A stretch of DNA of 64,000 bases. It comes from Planococcus citri. Its lineage: Eukaryota > Arthropoda > Insecta > Hemiptera > Pseudococcidae. Under the pieces are notes generated by a model. The model did not search any database. It was not told the origin of the DNA and saw nothing but the letters and a program-made list of their open reading frames with translations. Made by a program: the position numbers and the translations under genes. The stretch spans positions 30,432,580 through 30,496,579 of the forward strand of contig NC_088678.1 of assembly GCF_950023065.1 (NCBI RefSeq), given 5' to 3'. Shown here in pieces: positions 24,654 to 37,422 of this stretch; the first letter of the stretch is position 1, and the number at the start of each line of letters is the position of its first letter.

Positions 24654-25687
24654 CGTCGTCGTCGTTTCCTTATAAGCGGTAGGCCTATTGGCCTGTCTGC
24701 TGCGGTGTGGAACCTGTTGAGGATGAGCCTGAGGTATCCGTGAGTTTCCTCCTTGGTCTCCCTCTGCTTCTCTTCCCCGTTGGTGTATATTGGAGGACCT
24801 GTTTTGGTGATCTTGTTTCCTCCATCCTTTTGACATGATTTCTCCAATCTTTCCTATACTGTTTTATCTTCTTCATGACTGGCTTCACTCCGAGATCTGC
24901 TGTTATTTTCTCGGATGGGACTCTGTCTCTGAGAGTCACCCCTGCCGTTCTCCTCATGAACTTCATCTCTGCTGCCGTTATTCTTCTTTTATCAGATTTC
25001 TTCAGTGCCCATACCTCGCTTCCATACGTCATCATTGGTATTGCTAGGGTATTGTACACCTTCAATCTTGTTTCTTTTCGCACCTTACTGCTTCTCAGGG
25101 TCCTATTTATCAGTCCTGTGACTCTCAGGAACTTTGCAATCTTTCCACCAACATCTACTTCTCCCTGGTATGATATCGTGTTTCCCAGGTATTTGAAATT
25201 GTTGACCTGTTCAATGATTTTTCCATTTATTACAATCTTGCTTCTTACTGGCTCCTTTCCTTTGAAGGCCATTGTTTTTGTTTTCTCTGAAGATATTCTC
25301 ATATCATACTTTTCTGATATCTTTGTTAAATTATACATTGATCTCTGTAGGTCATCTTCTGTTGTGGCTAGTACTGCTTGATCATCTGCGAATAATACTG
25401 TTGATATTCCTTGTCTTCTGTCTGTCTTGATTCCTTTTGGCTTCATTTTCTGCCATTCTTTTACCATGTGATCCATGTACATGTTGAATAGTTCCATCCG
25501 TTTCCTGTTGTTTGTGAGTTTTGAGTAAGGTTGATTTTCGTCTGACTTGGTTACCAGCCATGCCAGATATATCACGGTGATAGGGCTGCTATCTAGGCCT
25601 CCGCGCTTGCCTGGTCCTCTTTTAGTCGCCTTTTACGACAGGCAGAGGGTACCATAAGGATATTCTTGACCCGTCCCTACACGGGGG
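24654..25687 (-). mobile_element. Non-LTR retrotransposon, internally deleted, with both ends
   Basis: A 1034-base insertion bounded by a perfect 13-bp target-site duplication. In minus-strand sense it opens with CCCCGTGTAGGGACGGG and a short GC-rich leader (AAGGCGACTAAAAGAGG), then joins directly to the C-terminal part of an RT ORF (24685-25575), and ends in an (ACG)n tail. A complete element would need an endonuclease and most of the RT between these parts, so a large internal segment is missing. The clade is not assigned. Confidence 0.88.
24685..25575 (-). pseudogene. Reverse transcriptase C-terminal ORF of the non-LTR element
   Basis: A 296-codon open frame. It carries the RT catalytic box LFADDQAVLA (about residues 61-70, two Asp present), the thumb-region motif FKYLGNTISY, then RLKVYNTLAIPMMTYGSEVW, KFMRRTAGV and a W-x-x-HVKRM tail typical of endonuclease-RT type non-LTR elements of arthropods. 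The N-terminal RT fingers and the endonuclease are absent. The frame is uninterrupted, which suggests a fairly recent insertion. Reverse transcription would copy element RNA at the target; this truncated protein is not expected to be active alone. Confidence 0.9.
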
Positions 25688-25700
25688 ATCTGAGATTTGT
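25688..25700. repeat. Target-site duplication, right copy (ATCTGAGATTTGT)
   Basis: Exact match to 24641-24653, directly next to the element's 5' end. Confidence 0.9.
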
Positions 25701-26783
25701 ATTCGATTTAATATTACCGATTAATCTTTCAAAGTTGATCAGGAGGTCTAAATTTGAGTGACAAAATTCGTGTTATTTTATTTTTTTTTCACCTTTAAAA
25801 AATCCATTTCAACTCCAAAAAATAAAAATCAACTTCCGGATCAAAAATTCATCTTGATCAAAAATCAATTTACTTTTGCGATTTTTGATCTCATATAATT
25901 CTATTATGTTGGAAATATCTTTTTGTCTTTTATTTGGCAAAAATTGCATTTTTCATCCAAAAATGTATGTTTTTTTTTTAAAAGAATCGATAAATAAAGA
26001 TTTTCATAAAGTGTGGTCAAAATTGAAAATCCTCTGGTTCTTTTTTTGCGATTCACACTGATACAATTGCTAGTGAATCAAGGTTCAAGACTCAAGTTGA
26101 GAACGTAAATTGAGAAATCGCAGTCTGAACTAGTGCAAAAACGTAGCATAGCTGAAAAATTAAAAAATTACGCCATTTAGATCAAATTCACATCAAACTC
26201 ATCACAGTTCTCCGACTCAAATTATAATTTATTTCCAATTAATATCCTGATTTTTTTGTTTAAATTGGAACAGGTATGAGTTGAAAATTATGAATTGAAA
26301 TAACTTCACTGCTCGAGATATTTCCTTAGAATTTCATAAGTTCGTGTTCAAAAATCGCAACAGAAACAAAAACAATGCTCGAAAAAAGAAAACAAATCAA
26401 TCCAAATACTTACTCACAAATACTTTTTTGAAAACTTGATCATTTTTAAAAAATTGTTAACGGTTTATATGTAACTTCATTAATTTTGAAAAATATCTTG
26501 ATAAGTGACTTTATCCCCAGAAGTCCAAATCCATCGATCTTTCACATGTCTGATATTTTTTTTCATTTTTTTTTTTTTTGCCAGAAAATAAATTGATCTC
26601 AGTTGTAGGGATTTGAACGAAATTCGCTCAAATTCAGTATTTAGGCTTGGTTTGGAGTACAAATTAAGGGATTTCGAGTGAGGATGACCTGGGGTCAATA
26701 TTCGCAGATGTCCAAATTTTTGTGAGGAGTAAAGAGGGGTGGAAAGGCCAAAAAGACAAACTGAAACTAAGGTCCAATCAATA

Positions 26784-26828
26784 GTAATAATCTAGTAATT
26801 ATAAACACCCAAAAAAAAAAAAAAAAAA
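26784..26828 (+). mobile_element. Extremely 5'-truncated Jockey-like copy (3' end and poly(A))
   Basis: AATAATCTAGTAATTATA and AACACCC followed by 18 A match the 3' terminus of the Jockey-like copies at 37370-37422 and (complement) 6485-6530, with two substitutions. Only about 27 bases of element remain before the tail. Confidence 0.75.
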
Positions 26829-28406
26829 TAGAAAATCATATTCAAAAACAGCCTCCTAGAGCAATTTGGGAGCTGAGAGAAAATCGGGGTTCTCATTGGT
26901 TTTTCACCTTAAAAAATCTTATGTCACGCTCCCCACACCCCTCAAATTCACCTAAGAGACTGAAACTTGACATGTACGTCCAAGGGGATGACCTAGATGT
27001 ACCTTTTGGGGGGTTAGACTTTTCGGCCCCTTTTTTAAACACGCCAAGCCCGAAGCAAAATTTTATCCTGATAAGCGATTATTTCCTCACATGTCAAAAA
27101 TGATCTTTCGAAACGTGAAAAAAATCAATTTTTCGCACAAAACCCAATCCACTGCAGGATCATCGAAAACACCTAGTTCAATTTAGCAGAATAAAAAAGA
27201 AAAGCCCAAGTTAAAAGTATATACATCGTCCCACCTTCGTATATGAATTGCAACTTAATGACGGCTTAAAGTTAAAAACACGGTGTTTGAAAAAGGATTG
27301 TCGTCAAGTTCTTTGAAGGCCGCAACAGACGTGAAAGCGAAACGCACAGCACAGCGAAAACAGAGAGGATACTTTGATAAAAAATTCTTTTGTACGAGAC
27401 AAACGGTCTCGAAGATGGCACGCGACCTGCAAGAGGGCGTATATATTGCGTGCAATATTGCGTTACACGCGTTCGTTTACACTTTATCGTGTTGTAATTA
27501 AGATATTTCCTTTTTAAATCGGCTACGCTTGTCGGCCCGTCTGAGCTCGTTACAAAGGGCTTAGTATTATAGAAAAAATTGGTATGCGATATTCGCTCAT
27601 GTTTGTTTCTTTTTTTTTTCATTTCTCTCTCTCTCACTCAGCTTCTCTCCATTTTTTTTTTGTCGTTTGGTGGTACTACAACAAGATGAAGTAAGGTTGA
27701 AATAATTTTCAATACGTTTTTAATACTGCCAAAGAATATATAATATAGAGAAAGAGAGACTGCAGGCTACATCGTTTATCATTCAATCGACAAGTATTTT
27801 GGTTTTTTGATGTTTCGCCGGTCGTGTGTATACCTTGGTGCTGATTAGGATCGGTGTTCGGTGCTGTATACATATTTAAGACGTATAGGTAGTATAGGTT
27901 AGGTTAGGTTTACCTACTATAATATTACGAGTATACACAAATACGGAAAACCAGATTATTATAATTTTTTTATATATATGTATGCGCGGTTTAATAAGCT
28001 AGAATATTTTTAATATTATAATTGAATACGTCGTATAGGTACATTGGTCGCAGCCGCCGCCGCAGCCGCCGACCATCAGGACGACTAACCAACAAACCAT
28101 ACTATAGATGATGCGAAGCTGTATCGTCGGTGTACCGGCCGTTCGGCCGTCTATATTAATGAACAGACTAGTTGGGATATGGGTACAGTGGCTGTCACAG
28201 TGTTTTTAAAATATCAGGTAAAGCTTCTTTATGTATTTTTAAATCTCGAGTATATAAGGGTTGCCTAAAATGGTAAGCATAAAATACGTGCCTCTGAAAT
28301 TACACACATTTGTGGTGATTGGTATATGTACTTCTAATACCTTTATTACACATACACAGATAGGCATACTATACAAATAAACAACGCATCATCGTCGTTG
28401 GTTACA

Positions 28407-28440
28407 TCGTCATCATCGTCATCATCATCATCATCATCAT
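28407..28440. repeat. (CAT)n-type microsatellite
   Basis: Imperfect then perfect ATC/CAT triplets, interrupted by two CGTs at the left. Confidence 0.9.
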
Positions 28441-31400
28441 AGAAGAAATCTATCTATCCATCCCTATGTATCCTCCAACCTCCACATTGGTTATCTACGT
28501 GGATTCATCTTTAAACATCTGCAACTCTTCGAGACTTCACGTTAGGTATTCTTATGTGACCGGTGCAGTATACGAGTATGTAACCCTTTTCCTTTTTTTT
28601 TAAATTTTTTTCCTCGTGCCTTACCTATTCTCGTTTTTTGGAACCGAATTGTTGTTTTTATTCGTTTCCAACTTTTAATCGAGAGTCTTATCAGTGAATG
28701 ATCTAATGCGATTGTCAGGAGGGTTCGATTCGTTCCACTTTCATGCCAATTTTGCCTCGCCTCAAGTCTGTTTGATGGGCAAGTTTCAGAGAAAATCGAT
28801 TGTTTTAGGTGAGAATATAGACAGGCCAACGTAAAGTTTTTTTTTTGAAGGACATGGGAAACTGAAACATCAAGTTCAACCTTCGATCGCCCCAGCTCAA
28901 AAATCTCCGTTTAGGAACTTTTTGCGAATGTTTTCAACTCGATTCACAACGAAAAATTGATACCGGAAATTTTATTGCTCCCTCCCTTCTCCCTCTCCCC
29001 ACCAAAAAAATGTTCACTCAGGAATGTAGGCGCAATAAAATTATCCCAAAAATGTCTGAGACATGAGAACAATTTGTTAGGCTGGCTTACCCAATAAAAA
29101 ACTTACAATTAGTTAAAATGGCAAAAAATCGTTGAAAATGAAATTAATAAATTTGAAAAAATACCTTCAAAACAAAGAAAAATTGAATGAACATTTTGTT
29201 AAATTAGAAAAAAATAATTTATAGAATTGGCATAAAAGTTGTTTAAAATGATGTAAACATTGATAAAATGCCACAAAAGTAAAGAACAATGTTGAAAAAC
29301 AAAGTAAAAATCGCTGAAAATAATGTAATGTAAAAATTGAGATCAAATTCTTAAAAATTTGAAAAGAATATTCGTGCTACAAAAATTATGGAATATGAAT
29401 GAAAGAAATTGTCATAGGCTTAAATGGCATAAAAGTTGAAAAATTCCAATAAAATTGAATGACAATTAGTTTGAAATCTAGGTAGGTAAAAAAAAAAAAA
29501 TGCCGATGAATTCGTTTCAAAATCGTAACCTGCACCTAAAAGTTGAATAAATTTTAATAAAATTGATGAAAGTAGAATGAAATATCTGAGATACAAATAG
29601 ATAATGTTTAAAATGTGAAGAAAAAAATCCCAAGTTGGTCTGAAAATCGTTGAAAATGAGACGATGTGGTGTTTTTAGGCGGGAGGGGTTGGGGTTGGGG
29701 GGTCAAAAGTTTATCAGCTCATACGAATTCTTTCGAAATGATACAATTTCAATATTTTCACTTCAGTTCACCTTTTTCCAATTTTTCCGAAAAAAACTCA
29801 AATCATATATAAGTATTTAAAATTTTCTACATAATTTAAAAAATGGTCACTTTTAAAAATTCCTCAATATGTATTAAAAAAAACTATAATTAAATGCCCT
29901 TGAGACCTTGAAAAAAACTAACCATGCCACGTGTAAGATGAAAATTCCGTTTTCTTTGACAACGAAAAATGATTTTAAAAATGGGAATTTACGTTTAATT
30001 AACGAGTCACAAATCGTTTCAACTTCAGTTTACTATTGCTGGAAATGAAAGTTTCAAAATTGCACTTCACGCAAAGTTGAGTACGCTGATTTCGATTATG
30101 TACTCCATTTTTCCCTCTGACTTGAAATATGGCACCTAAAAGAGTCGAGAGGGTGAAGGGTAAAAACTCAAAATTTGGAAAAACGTTGATATGAGTTTTG
30201 TGATGAGGGTGTTTGAGGACACTGATTTTAATATTGACCTTCGATATTTTGCCAAAAAATATGACACCTTCAGGAAGAGAAGGAGGGGAGATAAATAAAG
30301 CTTAAAGTACTATGTAATTGATAATTGATAAACCGAATCAAGAATTGAAAATGTAGGATTTAAAAAAAAAACTTCAAAAATTGGAAGAATACGGAAAATC
30401 TTGAAAGAAGAAAAAACTTTGAAATTGTCAAGTTTTCTTTTTTGAGAAAAAAAGGCGGCGACATGAAACATTTTAATTTGAGCTGGAGTTTTTCCTGCTC
30501 AAAATCAAGGTCAGTTCAAAATAAAGGGTAAGTATTTTTTGCTGTAAAAAATAGACGTGATTTAAAAAGAAATGGATGTGATACAGAGGAAGGAATTTAA
30601 ATTCGATCCGAGTGGTTCATGATTTCAAATTCGAAGGTCATCAAATAAATTCATGTTTCGTCCTGATTAAAAAAAAAAAAAAAAAAAAAAAAGACTCAAC
30701 TGGAAAAAGATCTGGATTTCCCATTAAATTCAAAAATTACATCAATTAGACCCCCCCCTCCCTCAAAAAAATATATTGATGATTTTTCGGAGCAAAATAA
30801 TAACGATCTTATTCTTTTAATTGTCTGCATTTTATTGAACAAAAAATAGAAAGTAAATAGGTACCTAACTTTTAATAAAATTCATCAGAATTTCAAAATT
30901 CGCTCAAAAACCCATGGAGTGAATTAGACCTTTCGACAAGATTTTCAAAAAATTTTCTCTAAATCTGAAAGCCCAAAAATCAAAAAACTTTTTAAATAAA
31001 AAATATGTATTTTTAACCGATGGATGCAATGAAGGAAAATCAGGGGGTAGGTAATGTAAAATAAATTATTATTCATTTTTCATTTTTTTTTTTTTTTTTT
31101 TTTTCAAAGAAAAGAATTTACAACACATTTGAACAGAAATTCTTGCTCCAATTTCATTTTTCATCCTTAAAAATCAAACAAAGCCTCATTCTTCTCAACT
31201 ATAGGTACCTGAGTTATTACGAAGAGGAGAGGATATCACAGTGAGGCCCATTTCAAAGCTCACAACAAAATCGTTCAGTAAAGTTGAACCACATAATTTT
31301 TCCTCAAAATGTTCTACAATTTCGTTTCCTCCCAATTTTTTCGGAGTCACAAATTAAAAATTTTGTGATTAAGTAGGTAAGTATGTAATTGAAAAAATTT

Positions 31401-34400
31401 CACGACTCAAGTAGGAATTTCTCAACTCTAAAAGTCTCAGGAACATCCAAAACCTTAAAGGAAAAAAATGAATGCTTTGTATGAATGAGGTATTTTATGA
31501 ATTAGGCTATAATTTTCGTTCTTTTCATTTTGCACCTAAAGCTGTGGGCTTTTCCTCAAAGGCCAAACCCTATAAATTTTATGAAAGGAAAGATCAAGAT
31601 GTGCTTGTGATTTAGTTCTACTTAAAAATTTTAAAGAATTGTGAAGCATAAACATTTTCTTTTCATCCTTGTGGAAATGTGGAGACAATTTTTTTTTTTT
31701 TTTCAAAGAAGATTTTGAACGGAAATTACGAGTATAATTTTTAGTGCCTACTTAAATACTTGGTTACCTTGTGTGACTTTCTGCCAATATTTGGATTCAT
31801 TTTTACAAAATTTTCGACATAAAAGCCTGAAAATTTCTCTCAACAATCTTTTCTTCAACTTTCCACCACTGAATTCTGAACTTGATACCATGACTGATAC
31901 AAAATGAAAATTTTTATTCATTCACCAGTACTAGGTAGTAGGTACATATAAAGTGTTTTGCTAAAGTCCTCGATCAATTTCACGAGTCATCGAAGAATCA
32001 ACATTTTAGTTATAAAAACATCGACTAATAAGCCGAGGTACATATCAAATAATAATCATTCACGCGGTTATATCTTTTCAAGTGATGAAATAAGGCGTAA
32101 GAAAAACACACCACACCACCGCTCTGCGCTCGTTCTGGACGCGAATACACCAAAGGTAGGTATAGCATAGCGTATAAATAATGACAACTAACCATGAAAT
32201 GGGTACCTAAGGTGTGATGGTTGGATCTGGGCGTAAATTAATTAAAACCTTTCCGGACTAGAGCTACTGCTTTCTCTACAAATATAGGCAACAGGCAATA
32301 GGCATATATAAGATATAAATAGCTAAATAGACCCATATCCATGCTTCCACACTTATACAAAACAACTTATCAATTTCACATCATCGCGCATTTATCACTT
32401 CAGCACACCTTGTGGGCTTTTTAAAACGCTTAAATTATGAAATCGCGACACGATTAGGCCAAGCGAGGGCATCTGCCTGATCCAGCGATGTAATTAATCC
32501 GCAAGTATCATATAGGTTCGGGAACATCTTGAAAAAGGACACGAAGACCATATTATAAGTCAGTAACATTGTGTCCAGCGAGTAGTATCTACAATTCGCG
32601 AAATAATACCGCGAGCGTGTCTACTACATAATGTATAGATATTTGGGAAACCATTTAAAGAGCGTACAAGCATCAGCGAAATGAAGAAGAAAAGAAGAAG
32701 AACCAGGCAGGTCTTGTTTTTATGATGGGATTCCGATGCGATGGTGTTGTTTTAATCTGTGAAAGCTATCTGTTATTATGTATAATATAAATGAAATAGG
32801 AGCTCGAATATGCGGCCAAAGCAGACCCGGGGGGTTGAAGGGGGAGAGGGCGATCATAGGTACGTAAAAATAAAATACACCAAGGATCAAATTCTTCATC
32901 GTTTGACAGAAAACTAGTCTTGTTAGCGTGTTGTCTAGTCGGTTTTTATATACTTTTTTTTTGTCTTCTTGTCGGCAGCGCCGCAAAAACAAAAATCGTG
33001 TCAACTCGGGGAATTATTTCAAAACCGAAAGATAACGCTGTAGCGTATTAGGCTCAGGCTCAGTTTTCAATAAACCCACCTACTCTGTCCTTTGCCTATC
33101 GCTTCAGAGAAAATGAAAAAGGTCAGGGGTTATACTACGAACGTACTATATTGTAACTTTATCTCGCATATATGCCAAAAAATATATTATGAACCGTTGT
33201 TGTCGTGTGCAGAGCACTTTTTGTTCTCACACGCCGAGGTACATATTTATAATGATAGTACATGTTGAATGTACCATACCTGTTACGAGTACTTATACTA
33301 GTATAGTATGTAGGTATTGAAAGAAATTATCATACAACTACGAGTATACTATTGTCGTTCATCGATGAAGTGTGAAAATAAATCATTGATTATTTTAGAC
33401 AATTTACCCAGGTTTTTTCTTGTTTGATTGATGGTGTTGTAAATGTTGTTATAGAGTTGTTATGTGCGTGCCTATAGCACTACACCTCGTCTCTCTGCGG
33501 TCTTTTCCCTGTATAGTGACTCGATCGAGCGTGAAATTGTTGGATAATTTACATGTCGTTGTAATTAACCAGATGGGGAGATACGTTTACCCGGCTTGAT
33601 GTTGTACAATTTAAAGGTTTGTTTTACTTTTTTGTTGAAGCGAATATGATGCAAAGGAATTGACCAACTGAGTACAAATTTTGACCATATACGTACGTAT
33701 GAGTTCTGAACATCGATCTTTGAAAATTTCTCATTTTTTGGACCCATCGCTTCGATGAAAATCTTCTCTTTTTTTGAATCCAGAAATACTCAAAAACTAA
33801 CATTGTAGATAGATACCTATGGTACATATTTTTAAAGAGCACTCCAAAAAAATACCTCATCTTAAAAATCATTTCTCGAAAATTCTACAATAAATAGTTT
33901 GGTCGAAAAATTCAAAAAAAATATCCTCGAGAAATTGAACGCAACAAACGACCTCCTAGGCCATCTCAGTTATTCTAAACTTTTATAGCTCAACCATTAC
34001 CAACAAAGTTCAAAATATCGAAAAATTCCCACAAATCCTAAAGTTGATCCTATGGTCCTGTTTCTTTACAATAAATTCCCCCAGTTTCAAACTGATGGTG
34101 ATCAAACCTCAATAAATCAACTCATTTCATTGAACCAAAAAAAAAATCATCGAAAAAAATTCAACCGTCTCAATCAAGCCACTAAACCAAAATAGAAGAA
34201 AATTCTGTTTATTGATTCAATGAACTACATTAATTTGTTCAATGTTATAACCTACTTCCTTCTTGGAACAACTAAAGCAGAATAGAAAAATCATCTCAAA
34301 TTGTTTCGAATAAAACCAAATTAATCAGTTTAAACCAACGATCTACCTTCGTTTTCTGAGCAATGAGCGCGATAATTTCACAAATTATGCGATATAAATT

Positions 34401-35049
34401 CCTGATGGCCAAAAAAAAATCAATCAAAAGTCATTAAATTCATGATTAAGACGAAGGAGAGGGGAGAAATCAATCAAGACACTCAGTAATTCATGTAAGC
34501 ACAAAAAAAGGCTCAATTCGCACAAATCTTTGCTGTCTGAACTTATGAAAAAATATTCATCAAACTCTGAAAATGCCACAAAAGGATATTTGGGGAATTT
34601 TTTTCATATTTTTCAAATCTACTTATCCTTAATCATAGGTCAACATTTCTAACATTTTCGCCATATTCATCTTCATGTCTTATTGTCAGGTAGGCATAAT
34701 ATAATTCTTCGATTTTTAAAGTGCAATATTGTAAATTTTTGTGTTCCTATGAAATTTTATAAAATATCTAGGTATAAATTCTACAGACTTCTTTTAGGAA
34801 TGTAGAAAGAAATAACTGTTTAATACTTTTTACGATTTTAGCACAGGTAAAAACCTGAGTTTTTCAGGGAAACTATGTTTAGTTCAAATAAGTAGGTTCC
34901 CGGCCATTTCCCCGAATTTTTTGCAAAAAGAATAACATATGAATTAGAATGTTTTTTAAAAATCATCAGTGAACAACCTTCAGTGCAAAAAATGAAATAG
35001 ATACCTACACGAATATTTTGAAAAGCATTATAAATTCTCTTGAAAATAT

Positions 35050-35850
35050 TCGTTAGGATCCGGATCGTTTTTCAATAACCCACGATCCGTCGTCAAAATG
35101 ATTAATGATCCGTGATTTGTGATCTGTCGTCAAAATGATAGATGATACGTGATTCGTGACGGCGCGCGGCGAATCACTTCAAAACCTTCAAAAATACTAA
35201 GGCCAAAAATGAAAAAAAAAACAAAATCGCATATGCTGAAGTTTTTAAAAAAAATTGTAGGGAAAAGAGAAGATGTTTATGAATGATTATACGACTCCTA
35301 TTTTGAGAATGTGTATTTTTAAATCTCACATAATGAGATTTTTGAATCGATTTTTGTTTGTATTCAATAATTTGACACCAATACTGTTCAATTTCTGGTT
35401 TTTCACTTCCCCCTTAAAGCTCATTTTGAATTTCGAGGTCAAATGGTCTTCAAAAATGAATTTTGTGTTTTTAAAAACCCAGATTTTGATATCAGTATTG
35501 AAATTTTTCAAAAGTTTCAGTTTTGCACCTCTCCTTTGAAGCTCATTTTGAATTTGGATGTCAAATTATCATTGAAGATTAAATGGACACGAACATCCTG
35601 AAGAACCCCCATCTCCCTCCGCGTAACCAAAATTTCAACTTTTCATGTGCAGAACCGGAACTCTTGGTTTGTCCGACTATTTTTCATTTGTATCAAAGTG
35701 GAGCTTATTGAACATGGTGTCCAGATGAATGATGGGTAAGTCTTTTTCCTCATTTGAAAATTGATCCAAAAATCGTGATCCGGATTACGGATCATGGATC
35801 ATGGATCGTGATCCATAATTCAGATCATTTATCTCGAATGTCATCCGTGA
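35050..35850. repeat. GATCCGTGATC-rich degenerate repeat clusters
   Basis: Two clusters (about 35054-35170 and 35768-35850) of degenerate 10-12 base units such as GATCCGTGATC and GGATCATGGATC flank about 600 bases. That interval contains a direct duplication of about 45 bases (AAGCTCATTTTGAATTT at about 35416 and 35537). Possibly an old mobile element; the ends are not defined. Confidence 0.45.
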
Positions 35851-36206
35851 TCCGTTTCAACCCTGGACTAGACTAATTTACCTACGAATGAAAAAAAAAA
35901 ATCAAGGATTTTCAAAAGAGGTCCCTGAATTCCCAAATGACCCCACAATACATTGCACGAATATTCAAAATTGCCTCGATCAAAATAAATCATTTTTTTA
36001 TACGAAAAAAATCATTAAAAAAAATTAAGCAAGAGTTGAGAGGAAAAAATAATTGTACCCAGGTATATACTACATATACAACAGGCTTTTCTATAATCTT
36101 AAATCTTTCGTTTTCCACGAGAACTTTCTTTTAATTTCCTGATATTTTTTTTTGGTAAGGTAAAAATTAATATCGAAAATTACAAACATTGAACTTGAAA
36201 ACTTAC

Positions 36207-36364
36207 CTTTGTGAGGCATTTTCCAGAAAGCATCAACACAGGAGGTGGCCACGTCCCTGGGGAAAGACCCCACCCCCACGCCAGGCCCGAACAGCGTCTT
36301 GACGGTCAAACTCAACCCGAGTGCGCTTTCCGTTACAGCACCCACGGTGCCGATTCTTATGTTC
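36207..36364 (-). CDS. toy: Pax6/toy 5' exon with probable start codon (coding part 36207-36219)
   Basis: First exon I can tie to the Pax6-class gene. On the minus strand it follows a TTTCCAG acceptor and ends at a strong donor (AAAG|GTAAGT). An ATG at 36219-36217 in good insect context (AAAATG) gives M-P-H-K plus one base. The leftover G joins the first two bases (AA) of the 17646-17883 exon to make Glu, so phase matches exactly. The 145 bases before the ATG are unusually GC-rich for this window and contain no stop in that frame, so translation could begin in an unseen upstream exon; I prefer the ATG because most Pax6-type proteins have short N termini. The acceptor at its 5' edge means at least one more exon lies to the right. 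The next exon is about 18.3 kb away. Confidence 0.72.
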
Positions 36365-36965
36365 CTGGAAACACAATTACAAAACAAATTGAAATCATTT
36401 TTGAGTATATAAAAATTTAGTATAGGTTTTATGAAGATAAGTAGGTATCTACTATTATTAGTTAAAATAAAGAAAGAAAAAAAAACAACATGAAAGCATA
36501 ATTAATTCGCTTTCATCGGTATTGAATCAATTCCATAAAATAAGCATGAATTATTGGTACCTACCTAAGAATAAAAATTTGGACAAAAACCTACTTTTAT
36601 ACATATTTTCATGCCAACTTCGACAAATACTTTTTATCGATTATTATCTCATTGTTTTTACCTGACGAAGCATCTAGATACTTCTTTCTTCAATAAATTC
36701 AAAAAAAAAAAAAAGGTACAATGGTGAGACAAAGTAGAGAGATTTAAGTAATAAGTACGGACTATTGCATGAGGCGTATGGATTAAATTGTTTGTAGAGG
36801 TCAAAAAGAAAGGAATACTCGCATCAGTCACAATATCATTGCCAAAAATAAGCTAAAATATGGGAGAAGTATTTTTACAACGTCAATATAGGAATGTCCA
36901 TTTGAAAAAAAAGACTGATTATCTACGTTTTTTTTTCTTTTAATGTAGATATGAGTCAACATTTC
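36365..36965. other. Upstream intron of toy (inferred)
   Basis: AT-rich. It begins (minus sense) before the acceptor of the 36207-36364 exon. No exon was identified in it. Confidence 0.4.
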
Positions 36966-37422
36966 TTCTTCACCCAAAGCACACTTAAGAAATGGCAAAA
37001 CTTTTGGTCCCTCCAAACCACAAACAAGCTCTTTCAACATAAAAAATTAGTCCATCCTTGGAAAAACCTCTCCCACTTAAACAGACTTGAAGAAATCATT
37101 ATAACCAGACTGAGAATTGGCCACACAAAAATCACACATAATCACCTCTATGAAAAGGCCCCAAAACCCACATGTCAATTCTGCCTCTCAGAACTTATAT
37201 CTGTCCAACACTTACTATTTCAATGTCCCTCCTTACATCAGCACAGACTGTCCCTACAAATAGATGAAAAATCCCTATTCATACCAGATGACCCTTCCGA
37301 AATTAAAAAATTCTTAGACCTAATTAAAAAACTTGACCTTACCAACTCGATTTAAATCTCATACGACGGGTGTAATAATCAAGTAATTACAAACACCCAA
37401 AAAAAAAAAAAAAAAAAAAAAA
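36966..37422 (+). mobile_element. Jockey-like non-LTR retrotransposon, 5'-truncated, copy 2
   Basis: Plus-strand copy of the element at 6485-8383, starting at CTTCACCCAAAGC and ending AAGTAATTACAAACACCC plus 24 A. The encoded tail (36966-37355) reads FTQSTLKKWQNFWSLQTTNK, then LRIGHTKITHNHLY and a CQFC...H..FQC zinc-knuckle-like motif, the usual C terminus after RNase H in Jockey-type ORF2. The frame is open to its stop, so it is younger or less decayed than copy 1. ATTTCTT on both sides is a possible 7-bp target-site duplication. Confidence 0.85.

Larger units (their letters stand above)
25701..36206. other. Large toy intron, distal part
   Basis: About 10 kb of intron between the non-LTR insertion and the toy 5' exon. 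It contains a 3'-end-only Jockey copy (26784-26828), a CGG/CAG-rich patch (about 28045-28075), a CAT microsatellite (28407-28440), a short TTAGGTTAGG tract (about 27895-27910), poly(A) at 30669-30692 and a GATCCG-rich repeat region (35050-35850). GC-richer patches at 27250-27480 and 28020-28160 may be regulatory. No coding exon was recognised. Confidence 0.5.

Noticed and set aside
27890..27912. TTAGG-like telomeric repeat
   Set aside because: Only two or three GGTTA units; short interstitial tracts like this occur by chance or repair.
36091..36387. 98-codon minus-strand ORF taken as one protein
   Set aside because: It runs through a donor (GTAAGT at 36206-36201) into intron. Only the part up to 36207 belongs to the toy exon.
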